From Clostridiales bacterium (GTDB taxonomy: Bacteria; Bacillota; Clostridia; Lachnospirales; Lachnospiraceae): a stretch of 51,416 bases of DNA. The notes below the pieces were generated by a model. It had not been told where the DNA came from and did not search any database. It worked only from the letters and a program-made list of their open reading frames with translations. The position numbers were made by a program, and so were the translations under genes. This document shows, in pieces, positions 18,438 to 26,786 of the stretch; the first letter of the stretch is position 1, and the number at the start of each line of letters is the position of its first letter. The stretch covers positions 1 through 51,416 of the forward strand of contig JAQXIP010000101.1 in the NCBI GenBank assembly GCA_029007845.1, in the 5' to 3' direction.

Positions 18438-19835
18438 TTAAAATCGAAAATAAATAAATGGATTATAAGTACTTCCAGACAACCGGATCATACACCACAA
18501 CAGAAGCATGAACGATAGCACAAACAAACCATTCTGAACAAAAGCTCCACCATCTCCATTGCGGACTTTACTAGAAAGCCGCTGAATCGGTGCCGCACCA
18601 ATCACCGCTATCAAAAGCATGAAAAGAAACCATGGCGTGAGCTGCTGCCAGGCAAAACTACAGGCAGAGTCAGAAAAATAGAATCCGGTAAACATCTGCC
18701 TGATCATAAAGAGCGCCTGGGAAATCGTATCCGCACGAAACAGGACAAACCCGACACAGACGACAACTACCGTATACAGATGTCCTATGATCTTCGGCAG
18801 TTTCCTCATTACCGGCACATACTCCTCCAGCAAAAGAAAAAGGCCGTGGTACAGTCCCCATAATACAAATGTCCAGCTAGCTCCATGCCACAGTCCGGTA
18901 CAGAAAAATACAATCAGCTTATTGATACAGGCACGTGCCCGTCCCCTCCGGTTGCCACCGAGAGGAATATACAGATATTCTTTAAACCAGTCCGACAGGG
19001 AAATATGCCATCTTCTCCAAAAATCCTGGATATTCACTGCGCCATATGGATAATTAAAATTCTCCCGGAATTGAAAGCCAAACATTTTTCCAAGTCCGAT
19101 TGCCATGTCACTGTAGCCACTGAAATCATAATAGATCTGAAACAGATATGCGGCAGCACCAATCCATGCCACAAAGAAGTTCACACTGCCCAAATCCACG
19201 GTAAACACTGCATCTGCCACCTTGCCCATCGTATTGGCAATCAGCACCTTCTTTGCCAGTCCACAGATAAAACGCCTCATTCCAAACGAAGCCTGTCTTG
19301 CATCGAGATGGCGGTCTTCAATTGCCTCGCTAATATCCCGGTATTTTACAATCGGTCCGGCAATTAACTGTGGGAAAAAAGAGATATAAAGAAGAACCTT
19401 CCAATAACTTTTTTGCACCGCTACCTTTCCCTGATACACATCAATCACATAAGACAATGCCTGAAAAGTGAAAAAAGAGATTCCCACCGGAAGTGCGATG
19501 CAAGGCACCGGTACCTTCTGATGGAACAGCTGATTAAAGCTTTCAACCAGAAATCCGGCATATTTAAACACACATAAAATGCCCAGATTTCCGACCACAT
19601 TCAGTACCAGTACCGCTTTTTTCGCCCTGCCCAGGTCAATGATTCTGGCACAGGCATAATTCATCCATGTGCTTACGATCATAAGCAGCACATAGACCGG
19701 CTCCCCGTATGCATAAAAGAGGAGGCTTGCCAGAATCAAAAGTGCATTTTTCCATCTTAGGGATGGCATCACACAATAAAACAGATAGCAGACCGGCAGA
19801 AAGACGCATAAGAAAACTAATGAACTAAATATCAT
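18438..19835 (-). CDS. MBOAT-family O-acyltransferase (AlgI/DltB/PatA-like)
   Basis: A 465-residue polytopic membrane protein with ~10-11 hydrophobic segments. The family hallmarks are present: YYDFSGYSDMAIGLGKMFGF, NIQDFWRRWHISLSDWFKEY, and the catalytic His in GLWHGASWTFVLWGLYHG. Such proteins move an acyl group, usually acetyl, across the membrane for O-acetylation of exported polysaccharides. Its start overlaps the stop of the transglutaminase gene by 4 bp (ATGA), indicating translational coupling. The downstream AlgX-like protein fits the second half of a two-component acetylation system. Confidence 0.9.
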   Translation of the reverse strand: MIFSSLVFLCVFLPVCYLFYCVMPSLRWKNALLILASLLFYAYGEPVYVLLMIVSTWMNYACARIIDLGRAKKAVLVLNVVGNLGILCVFKYAGFLVESFNQLFHQKVPVPCIALPVGISFFTFQALSYVIDVYQGKVAVQKSYWKVLLYISFFPQLIAGPIVKYRDISEAIEDRHLDARQASFGMRRFICGLAKKVLIANTMGKVADAVFTVDLGSVNFFVAWIGAAAYLFQIYYDFSGYSDMAIGLGKMFGFQFRENFNYPYGAVNIQDFWRRWHISLSDWFKEYLYIPLGGNRRGRARACINKLIVFFCTGLWHGASWTFVLWGLYHGLFLLLEEYVPVMRKLPKIIGHLYTVVVVCVGFVLFRADTISQALFMIRQMFTGFYFSDSACSFAWQQLTPWFLFMLLIAVIGAAPIQRLSSKVRNGDGGAFVQNGLFVLSFMLLLWCMIRLSGSTYNPFIYFRF

Positions 19836-20947
19836 TTCCAGGATACCTTTCCATTTTTAATGTTCAGGCTATAGCGTTTTTTACAGCTGTGACGGTATGC
19901 ATAGCTTTTGCTCGTTCTCATATAGGAGCTGATTCTCGGATAATTACGCTGCATATTTGCATCACAGAGATACCATTTTCCATCCACTTTTACTTCCGTC
20001 CAGCCATGAGGTGTCATCCCTCCGTGGGTACTCGATATTTCTCCCACAGCTACTCTGGTGTCATAGCCAAGTACTTTGGCAATGCAGGCAAAACTGGATG
20101 CATAGCGGAAACAGTTTCCTTTTTTATTCTTCAGCATATAGACAGCATAGTCCGACATTTTGGAAGCCTTCGGCTCGTCATAAAACCGTTCATATTCATA
20201 ATTTTTCCACAGATAGCGGAAACAGGTTTCCAGTTTTTTCTCGTTCGTCCAGTTTTTCTTTGTATGAGCATTCACAAATTTCACTGCCAGCTTTATTTCA
20301 GGAGCCGTAACCTGCACACCGGTTTCATCCACATAATAGGAATCATCCGCTTTCGTTCCAATAATCGTGTCTGTTAAAAGGACACCTTTGTTCGAGGACG
20401 ATTTGTCAAAATAATACTTTTTCCCATCAATTTTATGCCATCCGGTTACAAGCTTGCCGCCGTCATAATAATACTTTTTCGTTCCCTTTTTATACCAGTC
20501 CGTTAACAGTTTCCCGGATTTCACAAAATACGATTCCGTTTTTTCTTCATAAGTAACCGGTATCGTTTTTGTGCCGGTATACTTTGTTCCGTCTCCGTTT
20601 TTGTCAAAATAATAGATTCTGCTTCCGGCTTGTTCCGGTTCCGTAACGGTATAGATTCCATCACTGTTATGCAGTGCTAGATATACCTCTTTCTGCACAA
20701 TGCCATTATAGGTAACAACGAGTGATGTGTCATCTTCTGTCACAAGATAACCTTCCGCTGCCACCGGATTCCTTTCCGGATTCTCTTCCGGATTCTGCCC
20801 CGGATGTTCTTTATCCACATCCAAAACCTCATTCTGGCTTACTGTTTCTGCTGCCAGAACATTCGTTCCGAAACTGGCAGCAGCAAGGACTAAACTGCAC
20901 GCCAACAGCGTTGTATGTACACACACATTCCATCTTAATTGCTTCAT
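19832..20947 (-). CDS. Secreted transglutaminase-like protein with wall-binding repeats
   Basis: A 371-residue protein with a signal peptide (to about residue 33, VLAAE), a Pro/Asn/Glu-rich spacer, then aromatic repeats of the cell-wall/choline-binding type (about 105-190; GSRIYYFDKNGDG, TKKYYYDGGKLVTGWHK, GKKYYFDK). The C-terminal domain is transglutaminase-like: Cys in KGNCFRYASSFACIAKVLG, His in MTPHGWTEVKVDG, Asp in WYLCDANMQ. Such domains are often proteases or amide-exchange enzymes and not true crosslinkers. It heads the unit with MBOAT, DHHW and G5 genes, implying work on the cell wall or on a surface polymer. Confidence 0.8.
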   Translation of the reverse strand: MKQLRWNVCVHTTLLACSLVLAAASFGTNVLAAETVSQNEVLDVDKEHPGQNPEENPERNPVAAEGYLVTEDDTSLVVTYNGIVQKEVYLALHNSDGIYTVTEPEQAGSRIYYFDKNGDGTKYTGTKTIPVTYEEKTESYFVKSGKLLTDWYKKGTKKYYYDGGKLVTGWHKIDGKKYYFDKSSSNKGVLLTDTIIGTKADDSYYVDETGVQVTAPEIKLAVKFVNAHTKKNWTNEKKLETCFRYLWKNYEYERFYDEPKASKMSDYAVYMLKNKKGNCFRYASSFACIAKVLGYDTRVAVGEISSTHGGMTPHGWTEVKVDGKWYLCDANMQRNYPRISSYMRTSKSYAYRHSCKKRYSLNIKNGKVSWK

Positions 20948-20987
20948 TTTGCTTCATTCCTTCCTTTTCTCATGATGTAAAACACAA

Positions 20988-21007
20988 ACGATACCGTAAC
21001 GTATCGT
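20988..21007 (-). terminator. Short hairpin ahead of the transglutaminase gene
   Basis: ACGATAC pairs with GTATCGT around a six-base loop; on the minus strand it is followed by TTGTGTTTT. Together with 21019-21099 it forms tandem hairpins in the 193-base gap between the PilZ and transglutaminase genes. I found no convincing promoter in this gap. Confidence 0.45.
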
Positions 21008-21018
21008 GATTCCTCCGC

Positions 21019-21099
21019 AAAAAAACAACTCCCTTATTGATCAACAGTATAATTTTGCTAATAACCCCAAAATTAAACAGATGTCCATAAAAGGAGTTG
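21019..21099 (-). terminator. Terminator with large structured loop after the gatCAB-PilZ genes
   Basis: On the minus strand CAACTCC (21099-21093) pairs with GGAGTTG (21032-21026) and runs directly into TTTTTTT. The ~60-base loop is not random: AATTTTG and CAAAATT form a second 7-bp stem inside it. The poly-T makes a terminator very likely. The internal structure could be a regulatory RNA controlling entry into the surface operon. Confidence 0.7.
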
Positions 21100-21140
21100 C
21101 TTCTTGAGATTCATAACCTTCTCATTACACAAACAGCTTT

Positions 21141-21500
21141 TTATTTCTCTTCAAGTTCTTTTTCGTACTCGTCAAAAATATAGGTCAGAACAGGCGCCAT
21201 ACCTACAAACTCACAGCCATAGATCGTCTTGTGGTCATCGCAGATCTCCGAACGCACAATCCGCACGACCGTATATAACGTCCTGGTTGCATCTCCTAAC
21301 TCCAGCTTGGCATTAAAATAAAAATCCAGTGGAAGAATACTGGTTGTCTTAAAACCAATTCCTGTCTTCGACACATTAATCACTTCGATTGGCGCATTAA
21401 TGTTATTGACAAATACATTATCCTGCTTGAACAAAGAGGATATCTCTAACTCCAGCTTTACTGGAAGCCGTTTACTTCTACGTTTTTCGTACATTCCCAT
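21141..21500 (-). CDS. PilZ-domain protein (probable c-di-GMP receptor)
   Basis: A 119-residue single-domain protein. The N-terminal arginine-rich motif (EKRRSKRLPV, fitting RxxxR) and the second motif (NVSKTGIGFKT, fitting D/NxSxxG) are the c-di-GMP-binding signature of PilZ. The remainder predicts as a beta barrel with a helical acidic tail. It follows gatB by ~75 bp on the same strand. A start at MYEKRR two codons later is possible, but AAGGA upstream favours 21500. An HD-GYP protein elsewhere in the window could degrade the same second messenger. Its output is not evident. Confidence 0.85.
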   Translation of the reverse strand: MGMYEKRRSKRLPVKLELEISSLFKQDNVFVNNINAPIEVINVSKTGIGFKTTSILPLDFYFNAKLELGDATRTLYTVVRIVRSEICDDHKTIYGCEFVGMAPVLTYIFDEYEKELEEK

Positions 21501-21575
21501 AACCGTCCTTCCCTTTTATGAATAAACCTTCTCCTTTTTTATGATACCCCATCATAGTCAGCCCGTCAATCAGAA

Positions 21576-23006
21576 CTATAATAATTCTTTTAACAAGTCA
21601 TTAATCATTCCAGGGTTGGCCTTTCCTTTCATCTCTTTCATCGTCTGGCCTACTAAGAAACCGATGGCCTTTGTTTTGCCATTGTGATAGTCTTCTACTG
21701 ATTTCGGGTTTGCCGCAATCACACGTTCTACCACACTGCGCAGTTCCCCTTCATCATTAACTGCTTTTAATCCATGCTCTTCCACATAACGTTCCGGATC
21801 AATATCTTCCTCGAAGATTTTTTCAAATACTTCTTTTGCCACATTGGAGTTAATGGCCTTGCTGTCGGTCAGGGAAATGAGCTTGGCAAGGTTTTCCGGA
21901 GAGAAGGAAAGATCTTCTGGTTCCATATCATGCTCTTTTAACAGGCGCATCGTCTCCACCATGAGCCAGTTGGATACTTTCTTTGGATTGTTGCAGATTG
22001 CCACCGCAGCCTCAAAAATATCTGCCATTTTCTTTGACTGGGTAATCTGGTCGATATCATAATCCGGCAGATCATACTCTTCTTTGTAACGGAGCATTTT
22101 CTGTTCCCGGAATTCCGGCTGGTTTTCTTTGATCTTTGCAATCCATTCATCAGAGATGATGATAGGAACCAGATCCGGATCCGGGAAATAACGGTAATCC
22201 TGGGCATCCTCTTTGGAACGCATCGCATAGGAATATTCTTTGGTATCATCCCAGCGGCGGGTTTCCTGAATGACAGCTTCCCCGGATTCCAATAAGTCAA
22301 TCTGTCGCTCCCGTTCTGCTTCAATCGCGCGGGCAATTGCCTTGAACGAATTCAGGTTTTTTGTCTCTGTTCTTGTGCCAAACGTCTCGCTCCCTGCTTC
22401 CCGGACGGAGAGGTTTACGTCAGCACGCATGGAACCTTCATTTAATTTACAATCTGATGCGCCAAGGTACTGGATCGTCTGACGAAGTTTTTCCAGATAA
22501 GCAATGACTTCCTCTGCGCTTCGCATATCCGGCTCAGACACGATCTCAATCAACGGCACTCCGGACCGGTTAAAGTCCACTAAGGAACAGTCTTCCCAGT
22601 CATCATGCACCAGTTTTCCCGCATCCTCTTCCATGTGAATCTCATGAATCCGGACTGTCTTTTTTCCGGCTTCTGTCGTAATCTCCACACCGCCGTTTAT
22701 ACAAACCGGCTGGTACAGTTGGGAGATCTGGTAATTCTGGGGATTGTCCGGATAAAAATAGTTCTTCCGGTCAAATTTACAATTCTGGTTAATGGTACAA
22801 TTCGTAGCAAGACCTACAGCCACAGCATATTCCACGACCTGTTTATTAAGGACAGGGAGAGAACCCGGCATACCGGTACATACCGGACAGGTATGGGTAT
22901 TTGGTGCTCCTCCGAATGCAGTTGAACACCCACAGAATATTTTCGTTTTACTTGCTAATTCCACATGGACTTCCAGTCCGATAACGGTTTCATATTGTTT
23001 TGACAT
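21576..23006 (-). CDS. gatB: Asp-tRNA(Asn)/Glu-tRNA(Gln) amidotransferase subunit B
   Basis: A 476-residue full-length GatB. It binds misacylated Glu-tRNA(Gln) or Asp-tRNA(Asn) and phosphorylates the carboxyl group before amidation. YETVIGLEVHVEL at the N-terminus, DFNRSGVPLIEIVSEPDM and the MRSKEDAQDYRYFPDPDL region are diagnostic. The C-terminal helical/YqeY-like tail ends NPGMINDLLKELL. It is the last Gat gene in the order gatC-gatA-gatB, 15 bp after gatA. The organism therefore likely makes Gln-tRNA (and possibly Asn-tRNA) by the indirect route. Confidence 0.98.
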   Translation of the reverse strand: MSKQYETVIGLEVHVELASKTKIFCGCSTAFGGAPNTHTCPVCTGMPGSLPVLNKQVVEYAVAVGLATNCTINQNCKFDRKNYFYPDNPQNYQISQLYQPVCINGGVEITTEAGKKTVRIHEIHMEEDAGKLVHDDWEDCSLVDFNRSGVPLIEIVSEPDMRSAEEVIAYLEKLRQTIQYLGASDCKLNEGSMRADVNLSVREAGSETFGTRTETKNLNSFKAIARAIEAERERQIDLLESGEAVIQETRRWDDTKEYSYAMRSKEDAQDYRYFPDPDLVPIIISDEWIAKIKENQPEFREQKMLRYKEEYDLPDYDIDQITQSKKMADIFEAAVAICNNPKKVSNWLMVETMRLLKEHDMEPEDLSFSPENLAKLISLTDSKAINSNVAKEVFEKIFEEDIDPERYVEEHGLKAVNDEGELRSVVERVIAANPKSVEDYHNGKTKAIGFLVGQTMKEMKGKANPGMINDLLKELL

Positions 23007-23021
23007 AAGGGTTCCTCCTTT

Positions 23022-24488
23022 CTACTTTGCCAGATCACACATTTTATATTCACGGCTCTGCTCGTAAGCATAGGCTGCACGAATGATTTTCTTTTCCTGG
23101 AAACAGTCTCCGATCATCTGTACCCCGATCGGAAGATTGTCTTTGCCCATGTTGCGGCATGGCACGGTGATACCTGGCAGTCCTGCCAGATTAACCGAGA
23201 TCGTGTAAATGTCTCCCAGGTACATCTTAATCGGATCGCTTAAGCTTTCTCCAAGCTTTGGTGCAGTTGCCGGAGATGCCGGAGCTAAGATCACATCATA
23301 CTTTGAAAATGCTTCGTCAAATGCTTTCTTAATCAGTGCCTTTGTACGCAGGGCTTTCAAGTAATAAGCATCATAATATCCGCTGGATAATACAAATGAG
23401 CCAAGCATAATCCGACGTTTTACTTCCGGTCCAAATCCTTCTGAACGTGTCTTCTTATACATGTCATGCAGTCCGTTATAATCCTTCGTACGGTACCCAT
23501 ACTTTACACCGTCAAAACGGGACAGGTTTGAGCTTGCCTCTGCAGATGCAATGACATAATAAGCAGGAATGGCATATTCAACCAGGCTTAAATCAAATTC
23601 TTCCACAATGGCACCTTTTTCTTTCAGGACAGAAACGACTTCCATAATAGAATCTTTTACTTCCGGGTCAAGTCCTTCCCCAAAATAATCCTTTGGGATC
23701 CCGATTTTCATTCCCTTTACGTCATCTACCAGCGCCTCTGTAAAACGGGTGTCCTCCCTTTTTACGGAGGTACTGTCTTTCGCATCATAAGAAGAAATCA
23801 CTTCAAGAATCGTGGCACAGTCTGTCACATCCTTTGCTACCGGACCTATCTGATCTAAGGAAGAGCCATATGCAATCAGACCGTAACGGGATACGGTTCC
23901 ATAGGTCGGTTTGATTCCGGTCACCCCACAGAATGAGCTTGGCTGGCGGATGGAACCACCGGTGTCCGAGCCAAGGGCATAAGAACACTCTCCTGCTGCC
24001 ACTGCTGCACAGGAACCGCCGGACGAGCCTCCCGGTACATGCTCTAAATTCCATGGATTCTTCGTCACCCCATAGTAGGAAGTCTCTGTTGTACTTCCCA
24101 TGGCAAATTCATCCATATTCGTCTTACCAATGATCACGGCTCCTGCTTTTTCCAGGTTCCGTACTGCCTCAGCCGTATAGGTTGGTTTAAAATCAGAAAG
24201 AATCTTGGAACTGCATGTTGTAAGGATTCCCTTTGTACACATATTATCTTTAATTGCCACTGGCACGCCTGCTAACGGTCCGCTTATGCTTCCTTCGTCA
24301 ATTCCTTTCTGGACAATCTGCGCCCTTGAAAGAATAGCATCTTCATCCAGAACCGTCACATAGCTGTGTACCTGCGGTTCTACCTTATTAATCTGTATGA
24401 GGGCTGCCTTTGCGGCTTCCTCCACGCTAATTTCTTTTTCCTTTATCTTTTTCCCCAGTTCTACTGCGGTTAAACTCATGATATCCAC
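23022..24488 (-). CDS. gatA: Asp-tRNA(Asn)/Glu-tRNA(Gln) amidotransferase subunit A
   Basis: GatA is the amidase-signature subunit that releases ammonia from glutamine for GatB. The amidase motif GGSSGGSCAAVAAG and the upstream KDNMCTKG give the Ser-cisSer-Lys triad. I choose the GTG at 24488 because AGGAGG lies nine bases upstream. The ATG at 24479 (MSLTAVELG) would be 18 bases away. The result is ~488 residues, normal for GatA. It starts 17 bp after the gatC stop. Confidence 0.96.
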   Translation of the reverse strand: MDIMSLTAVELGKKIKEKEISVEEAAKAALIQINKVEPQVHSYVTVLDEDAILSRAQIVQKGIDEGSISGPLAGVPVAIKDNMCTKGILTTCSSKILSDFKPTYTAEAVRNLEKAGAVIIGKTNMDEFAMGSTTETSYYGVTKNPWNLEHVPGGSSGGSCAAVAAGECSYALGSDTGGSIRQPSSFCGVTGIKPTYGTVSRYGLIAYGSSLDQIGPVAKDVTDCATILEVISSYDAKDSTSVKREDTRFTEALVDDVKGMKIGIPKDYFGEGLDPEVKDSIMEVVSVLKEKGAIVEEFDLSLVEYAIPAYYVIASAEASSNLSRFDGVKYGYRTKDYNGLHDMYKKTRSEGFGPEVKRRIMLGSFVLSSGYYDAYYLKALRTKALIKKAFDEAFSKYDVILAPASPATAPKLGESLSDPIKMYLGDIYTISVNLAGLPGITVPCRNMGKDNLPIGVQMIGDCFQEKKIIRAAYAYEQSREYKMCDLAK

Positions 24489-24505
24489 AATCAGTCTCCT
24501 CCTTT

Positions 24506-24796
24506 CTATACAGTCTTTGGCACCATTAACGCATTGTCTTTCCATTCCGGTGCATTCACGGAAAGTTCCGGACTAAAGTCCTCATTCGTCACCTCATCTT
24601 CCCGGAATACATTATGCACCGGGAACACATGGGACATCGGTTCTACACCGGATGTATCCAGTTCGTTTAACTTATCAATATAATTCAGCATGCTTCCCAT
24701 ATCTTTTTTGGCCTGCTCCTTCTCTTCCTCAGAGAGCTCCAGTTTTGCCAGAATTCCAACATACTCTATCGTTTCATCTGATATAATGTTTGCCAT
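24506..24796 (-). CDS. gatC: Asp-tRNA(Asn)/Glu-tRNA(Gln) amidotransferase subunit C
   Basis: A 96-residue linker subunit that wraps around GatA and stabilises the heterotrimer. Family blocks are visible: [17 protein letters not shown] near the start, [19 protein letters not shown] in the middle and [17 protein letters not shown] at the end. The ATG at 24796 has an AAGGA site. The gene is 15 bp downstream of the TPR-like membrane protein gene. Confidence 0.96.
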   Translation of the reverse strand: MANIISDETIEYVGILAKLELSEEEKEQAKKDMGSMLNYIDKLNELDTSGVEPMSHVFPVHNVFREDEVTNEDFSPELSVNAPEWKDNALMVPKTV

Positions 24797-24811
24797 ATTT
24801 TTCCATCCTTT

Positions 24812-25639
24812 CTATTTTTTACCCAATGCAATCTCACGTTCTTTCTCCTGGATTTTACGTCCAATTTCCAGCTGCTTTGAAAGATCTTCCAGCTTAAGCT
24901 TTGTATCCCGGTTAATCTGTTCCCGGGAAAGCACTTCCTCGATCCGTTTTTCAGCCCGGTCAAAATTCCTCTCCAGCAGATCACAGCGGATATCGCACAA
25001 GAGAAAGCCTTCCTCTGTACGAGGATTTTTTGCAAACTGATGCGCCTTTTCAATATGCTCCCTGGCCTGCTTTACCTTTCCGGAGGAAGCATAAGAATCA
25101 CACTCTAACAGTTCAAAATACACTCCAAGGTTCGGATCACTGCGAAACTTCTGAAACAGTGCATCCTGCTCGTAAAACACAGCCTGTGCCTTGTCCTCAT
25201 CCTCAATGGAGCGGTAATAAGTAATCAGATTGACATAATAGACCACTTTTGCATTCTCACTCATTTTCTTTACTTTTACCGCATTTAAGATATCAAAGGC
25301 TTCCTGATATCTGGCATCACGAAGACATGCCCCGGAACGGTTCAGGTCGATCATATCACGCAACATACGGATTCTTGTTTTCTTTCCTAAGGCGGTCAGT
25401 TCCTTTAAATAGTTCTCATTATTTCCGTCCTGGTCATATCTGGCCACAATCTGCTGGAACTGTTTATTGATGTGGATAAAATGTGCCACATAAACAAACA
25501 ACGCACCGGCAAAAATGGCGTACGCAATACAGAATGCCACGGTCTTTGTAAATCCCATCATGGAAAGCAGCGTATAGAACAGATACATTCCCAGAATCAG
25601 AATTAGAAAACGGATGATTGTTTTTATCGTTTTTTTCAC
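24812..25639 (-). CDS. Membrane-anchored TPR-like protein of unknown function
   Basis: A 275-residue protein with two hydrophobic segments near the N-terminus (about 9-26 and 31-53). A long cytoplasmic helical region follows, with tetratricopeptide-like pairs (SGACLRDARYQEAFDILN, YASSGKVKQAREHIEKAHQF, DLLERNFDRAEKRIEEVL). The C-terminus is charged and likely coiled. The start is GTG at 25639, with GGAGG ten bases upstream. It directly precedes gatC and probably shares its transcript, which may reflect only gene packing. TPR helices suggest a protein-protein scaffold. Confidence 0.7.
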   Translation of the reverse strand: MKKTIKTIIRFLILILGMYLFYTLLSMMGFTKTVAFCIAYAIFAGALFVYVAHFIHINKQFQQIVARYDQDGNNENYLKELTALGKKTRIRMLRDMIDLNRSGACLRDARYQEAFDILNAVKVKKMSENAKVVYYVNLITYYRSIEDEDKAQAVFYEQDALFQKFRSDPNLGVYFELLECDSYASSGKVKQAREHIEKAHQFAKNPRTEEGFLLCDIRCDLLERNFDRAEKRIEEVLSREQINRDTKLKLEDLSKQLEIGRKIQEKEREIALGKK

Positions 25640-25687
25640 TCTTTCGTTTCCTCCATCTTTCTATATATCGTATGGCTTTTGATGGCA

Positions 25688-25752
25688 TGATACCTTCAGT
25701 CATACGTTTTCATGCAAGCACGAATCGTATGACTTTTTGAACCCTGGTATCA
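25688..25752 (-). terminator. Nested inverted repeats after the DUF1002 gene
   Basis: TGATACC (25688-25694) and GGTATCA (25746-25752) enclose a 9-bp inner stem AGTCATACG (25698-25706)/CGTATGACT (25726-25734). The outer arm overlaps the DUF1002 stop codon. There is no clear U-run on the minus strand, so termination is uncertain. The region is also the leader of the TPR-like gene. Confidence 0.45.
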
Positions 25753-26694
25753 ATCAAATAGTCCTTTGAAGAAATCCACAATAGATGAAAAGAAATTGCT
25801 GATGGCGTCTCCTACTTTCTGTGTGAAACCTTCCTTGTCAAAATCTAAGTTCTTCAACTTGTCGCTGATGGAATTATAGATATCCTGTGCCTGTTCTTTT
25901 AACGCATCCGGATCAATGTCGAGCTTGCTGATCTTGCCCATGAGACTCACAATTTTCTCTTTTTCTTCATCACTTAAGTCCAGATCCAATGCATCACTGG
26001 CTTCCTCGATTGCTTTCTGTATGTCCTTTTCGCTTGTGAAACCATTTTCAATCATGGTCTGTTTTACCATGGCAATCAGCTGTTCTGTTTTCTCGGAATC
26101 ACCTAATTCATCCGCCAGTTCCCCGGTAAGCACCAGCTCATTTGTCGCTGCGTCCATGCTCTCCTTGCTGATCTCCTGTCCGGTCATGGTTGCATAGGCT
26201 TCCATGGCTCCGACCAGTGCTGCGGTTCCACTGATGTTAAATGGACCTGCCACAACCACATCCGCATCTTCCAGTCCTGCCGTAATCAGTGCATTACAAT
26301 ACATACCGGTTGTACAATAGGATATGTTGTGTGTCTCCACACCGATTCCGCTGCCTTCTTCTGTCTTTACTACTTTTACGGAAGACAGTGCCCTTGTTCC
26401 AATGACGGATTGATCCAGATATCCATCCAGATATTGATGCTCGTCCTCATTGGTAATGGTTACCACTGCATAGTCTGATAACTCACTTTCGGATACACCC
26501 AGAAGACGAAGCACCGTGGCTTTTTCATCGGCCTTCAGGTCAGCTCCAAGGGAGATATACGGCTGGTAATTGTCATCCTGATTGTCCACACTGTCTGCTA
26601 ATACGCTGCCACCTGCGAGATATCCGCTGGCTAAACACACCGATAAAGATATGGCAACCCATCGTTTCCAGTTCTGTATATGCTTCTTATGCAT
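25750..26694 (-). CDS. DUF1002 secreted protein
   Basis: Starting at the ATG at 26694 (MHKKHIQNW, GGAGG eight bases upstream) gives 314 residues. A signal peptide ends near VLADSVD, followed by the DUF1002 domain (about 40-225; YISLGADLKADEKATVLRLL, GIGVETHNISYCTTGMYCNAL, and DVVVAGPFNISGTAALVGAM). The C-terminus is helical and amphipathic (DAISNFFSSIVDFFKGLFD). The family, which includes Bacillus YpuA, is extracytoplasmic and of unknown function. It lies ~90 bp downstream of leuS, separated by a hairpin. Confidence 0.85.
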   Translation of the reverse strand: MHKKHIQNWKRWVAISLSVCLASGYLAGGSVLADSVDNQDDNYQPYISLGADLKADEKATVLRLLGVSESELSDYAVVTITNEDEHQYLDGYLDQSVIGTRALSSVKVVKTEEGSGIGVETHNISYCTTGMYCNALITAGLEDADVVVAGPFNISGTAALVGAMEAYATMTGQEISKESMDAATNELVLTGELADELGDSEKTEQLIAMVKQTMIENGFTSEKDIQKAIEEASDALDLDLSDEEKEKIVSLMGKISKLDIDPDALKEQAQDIYNSISDKLKNLDFDKEGFTQKVGDAISNFFSSIVDFFKGLFD

Positions 26695-26736
26695 ATGAAA
26701 CACCTCCAAATACTAGTTCTCGATGTAAAGTACAAT

Positions 26737-26771
26737 AACCCTTCGGCAAAGTACTGCTTTCCCAAAGGGTT
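26737..26771 (-). terminator. Hairpin between leuS and the DUF1002 gene
   Basis: AACCCTT/AAGGGTT forms a 7-bp outer stem with an inner AAAG/CTTT stem and a symmetric internal loop. On the minus strand the following bases are only moderately T-rich, so it is a weak terminator at best. It may partly uncouple leuS from the next gene. Confidence 0.45.
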
Positions 26772-26786
26772 CTTGTTTTGCATTCT

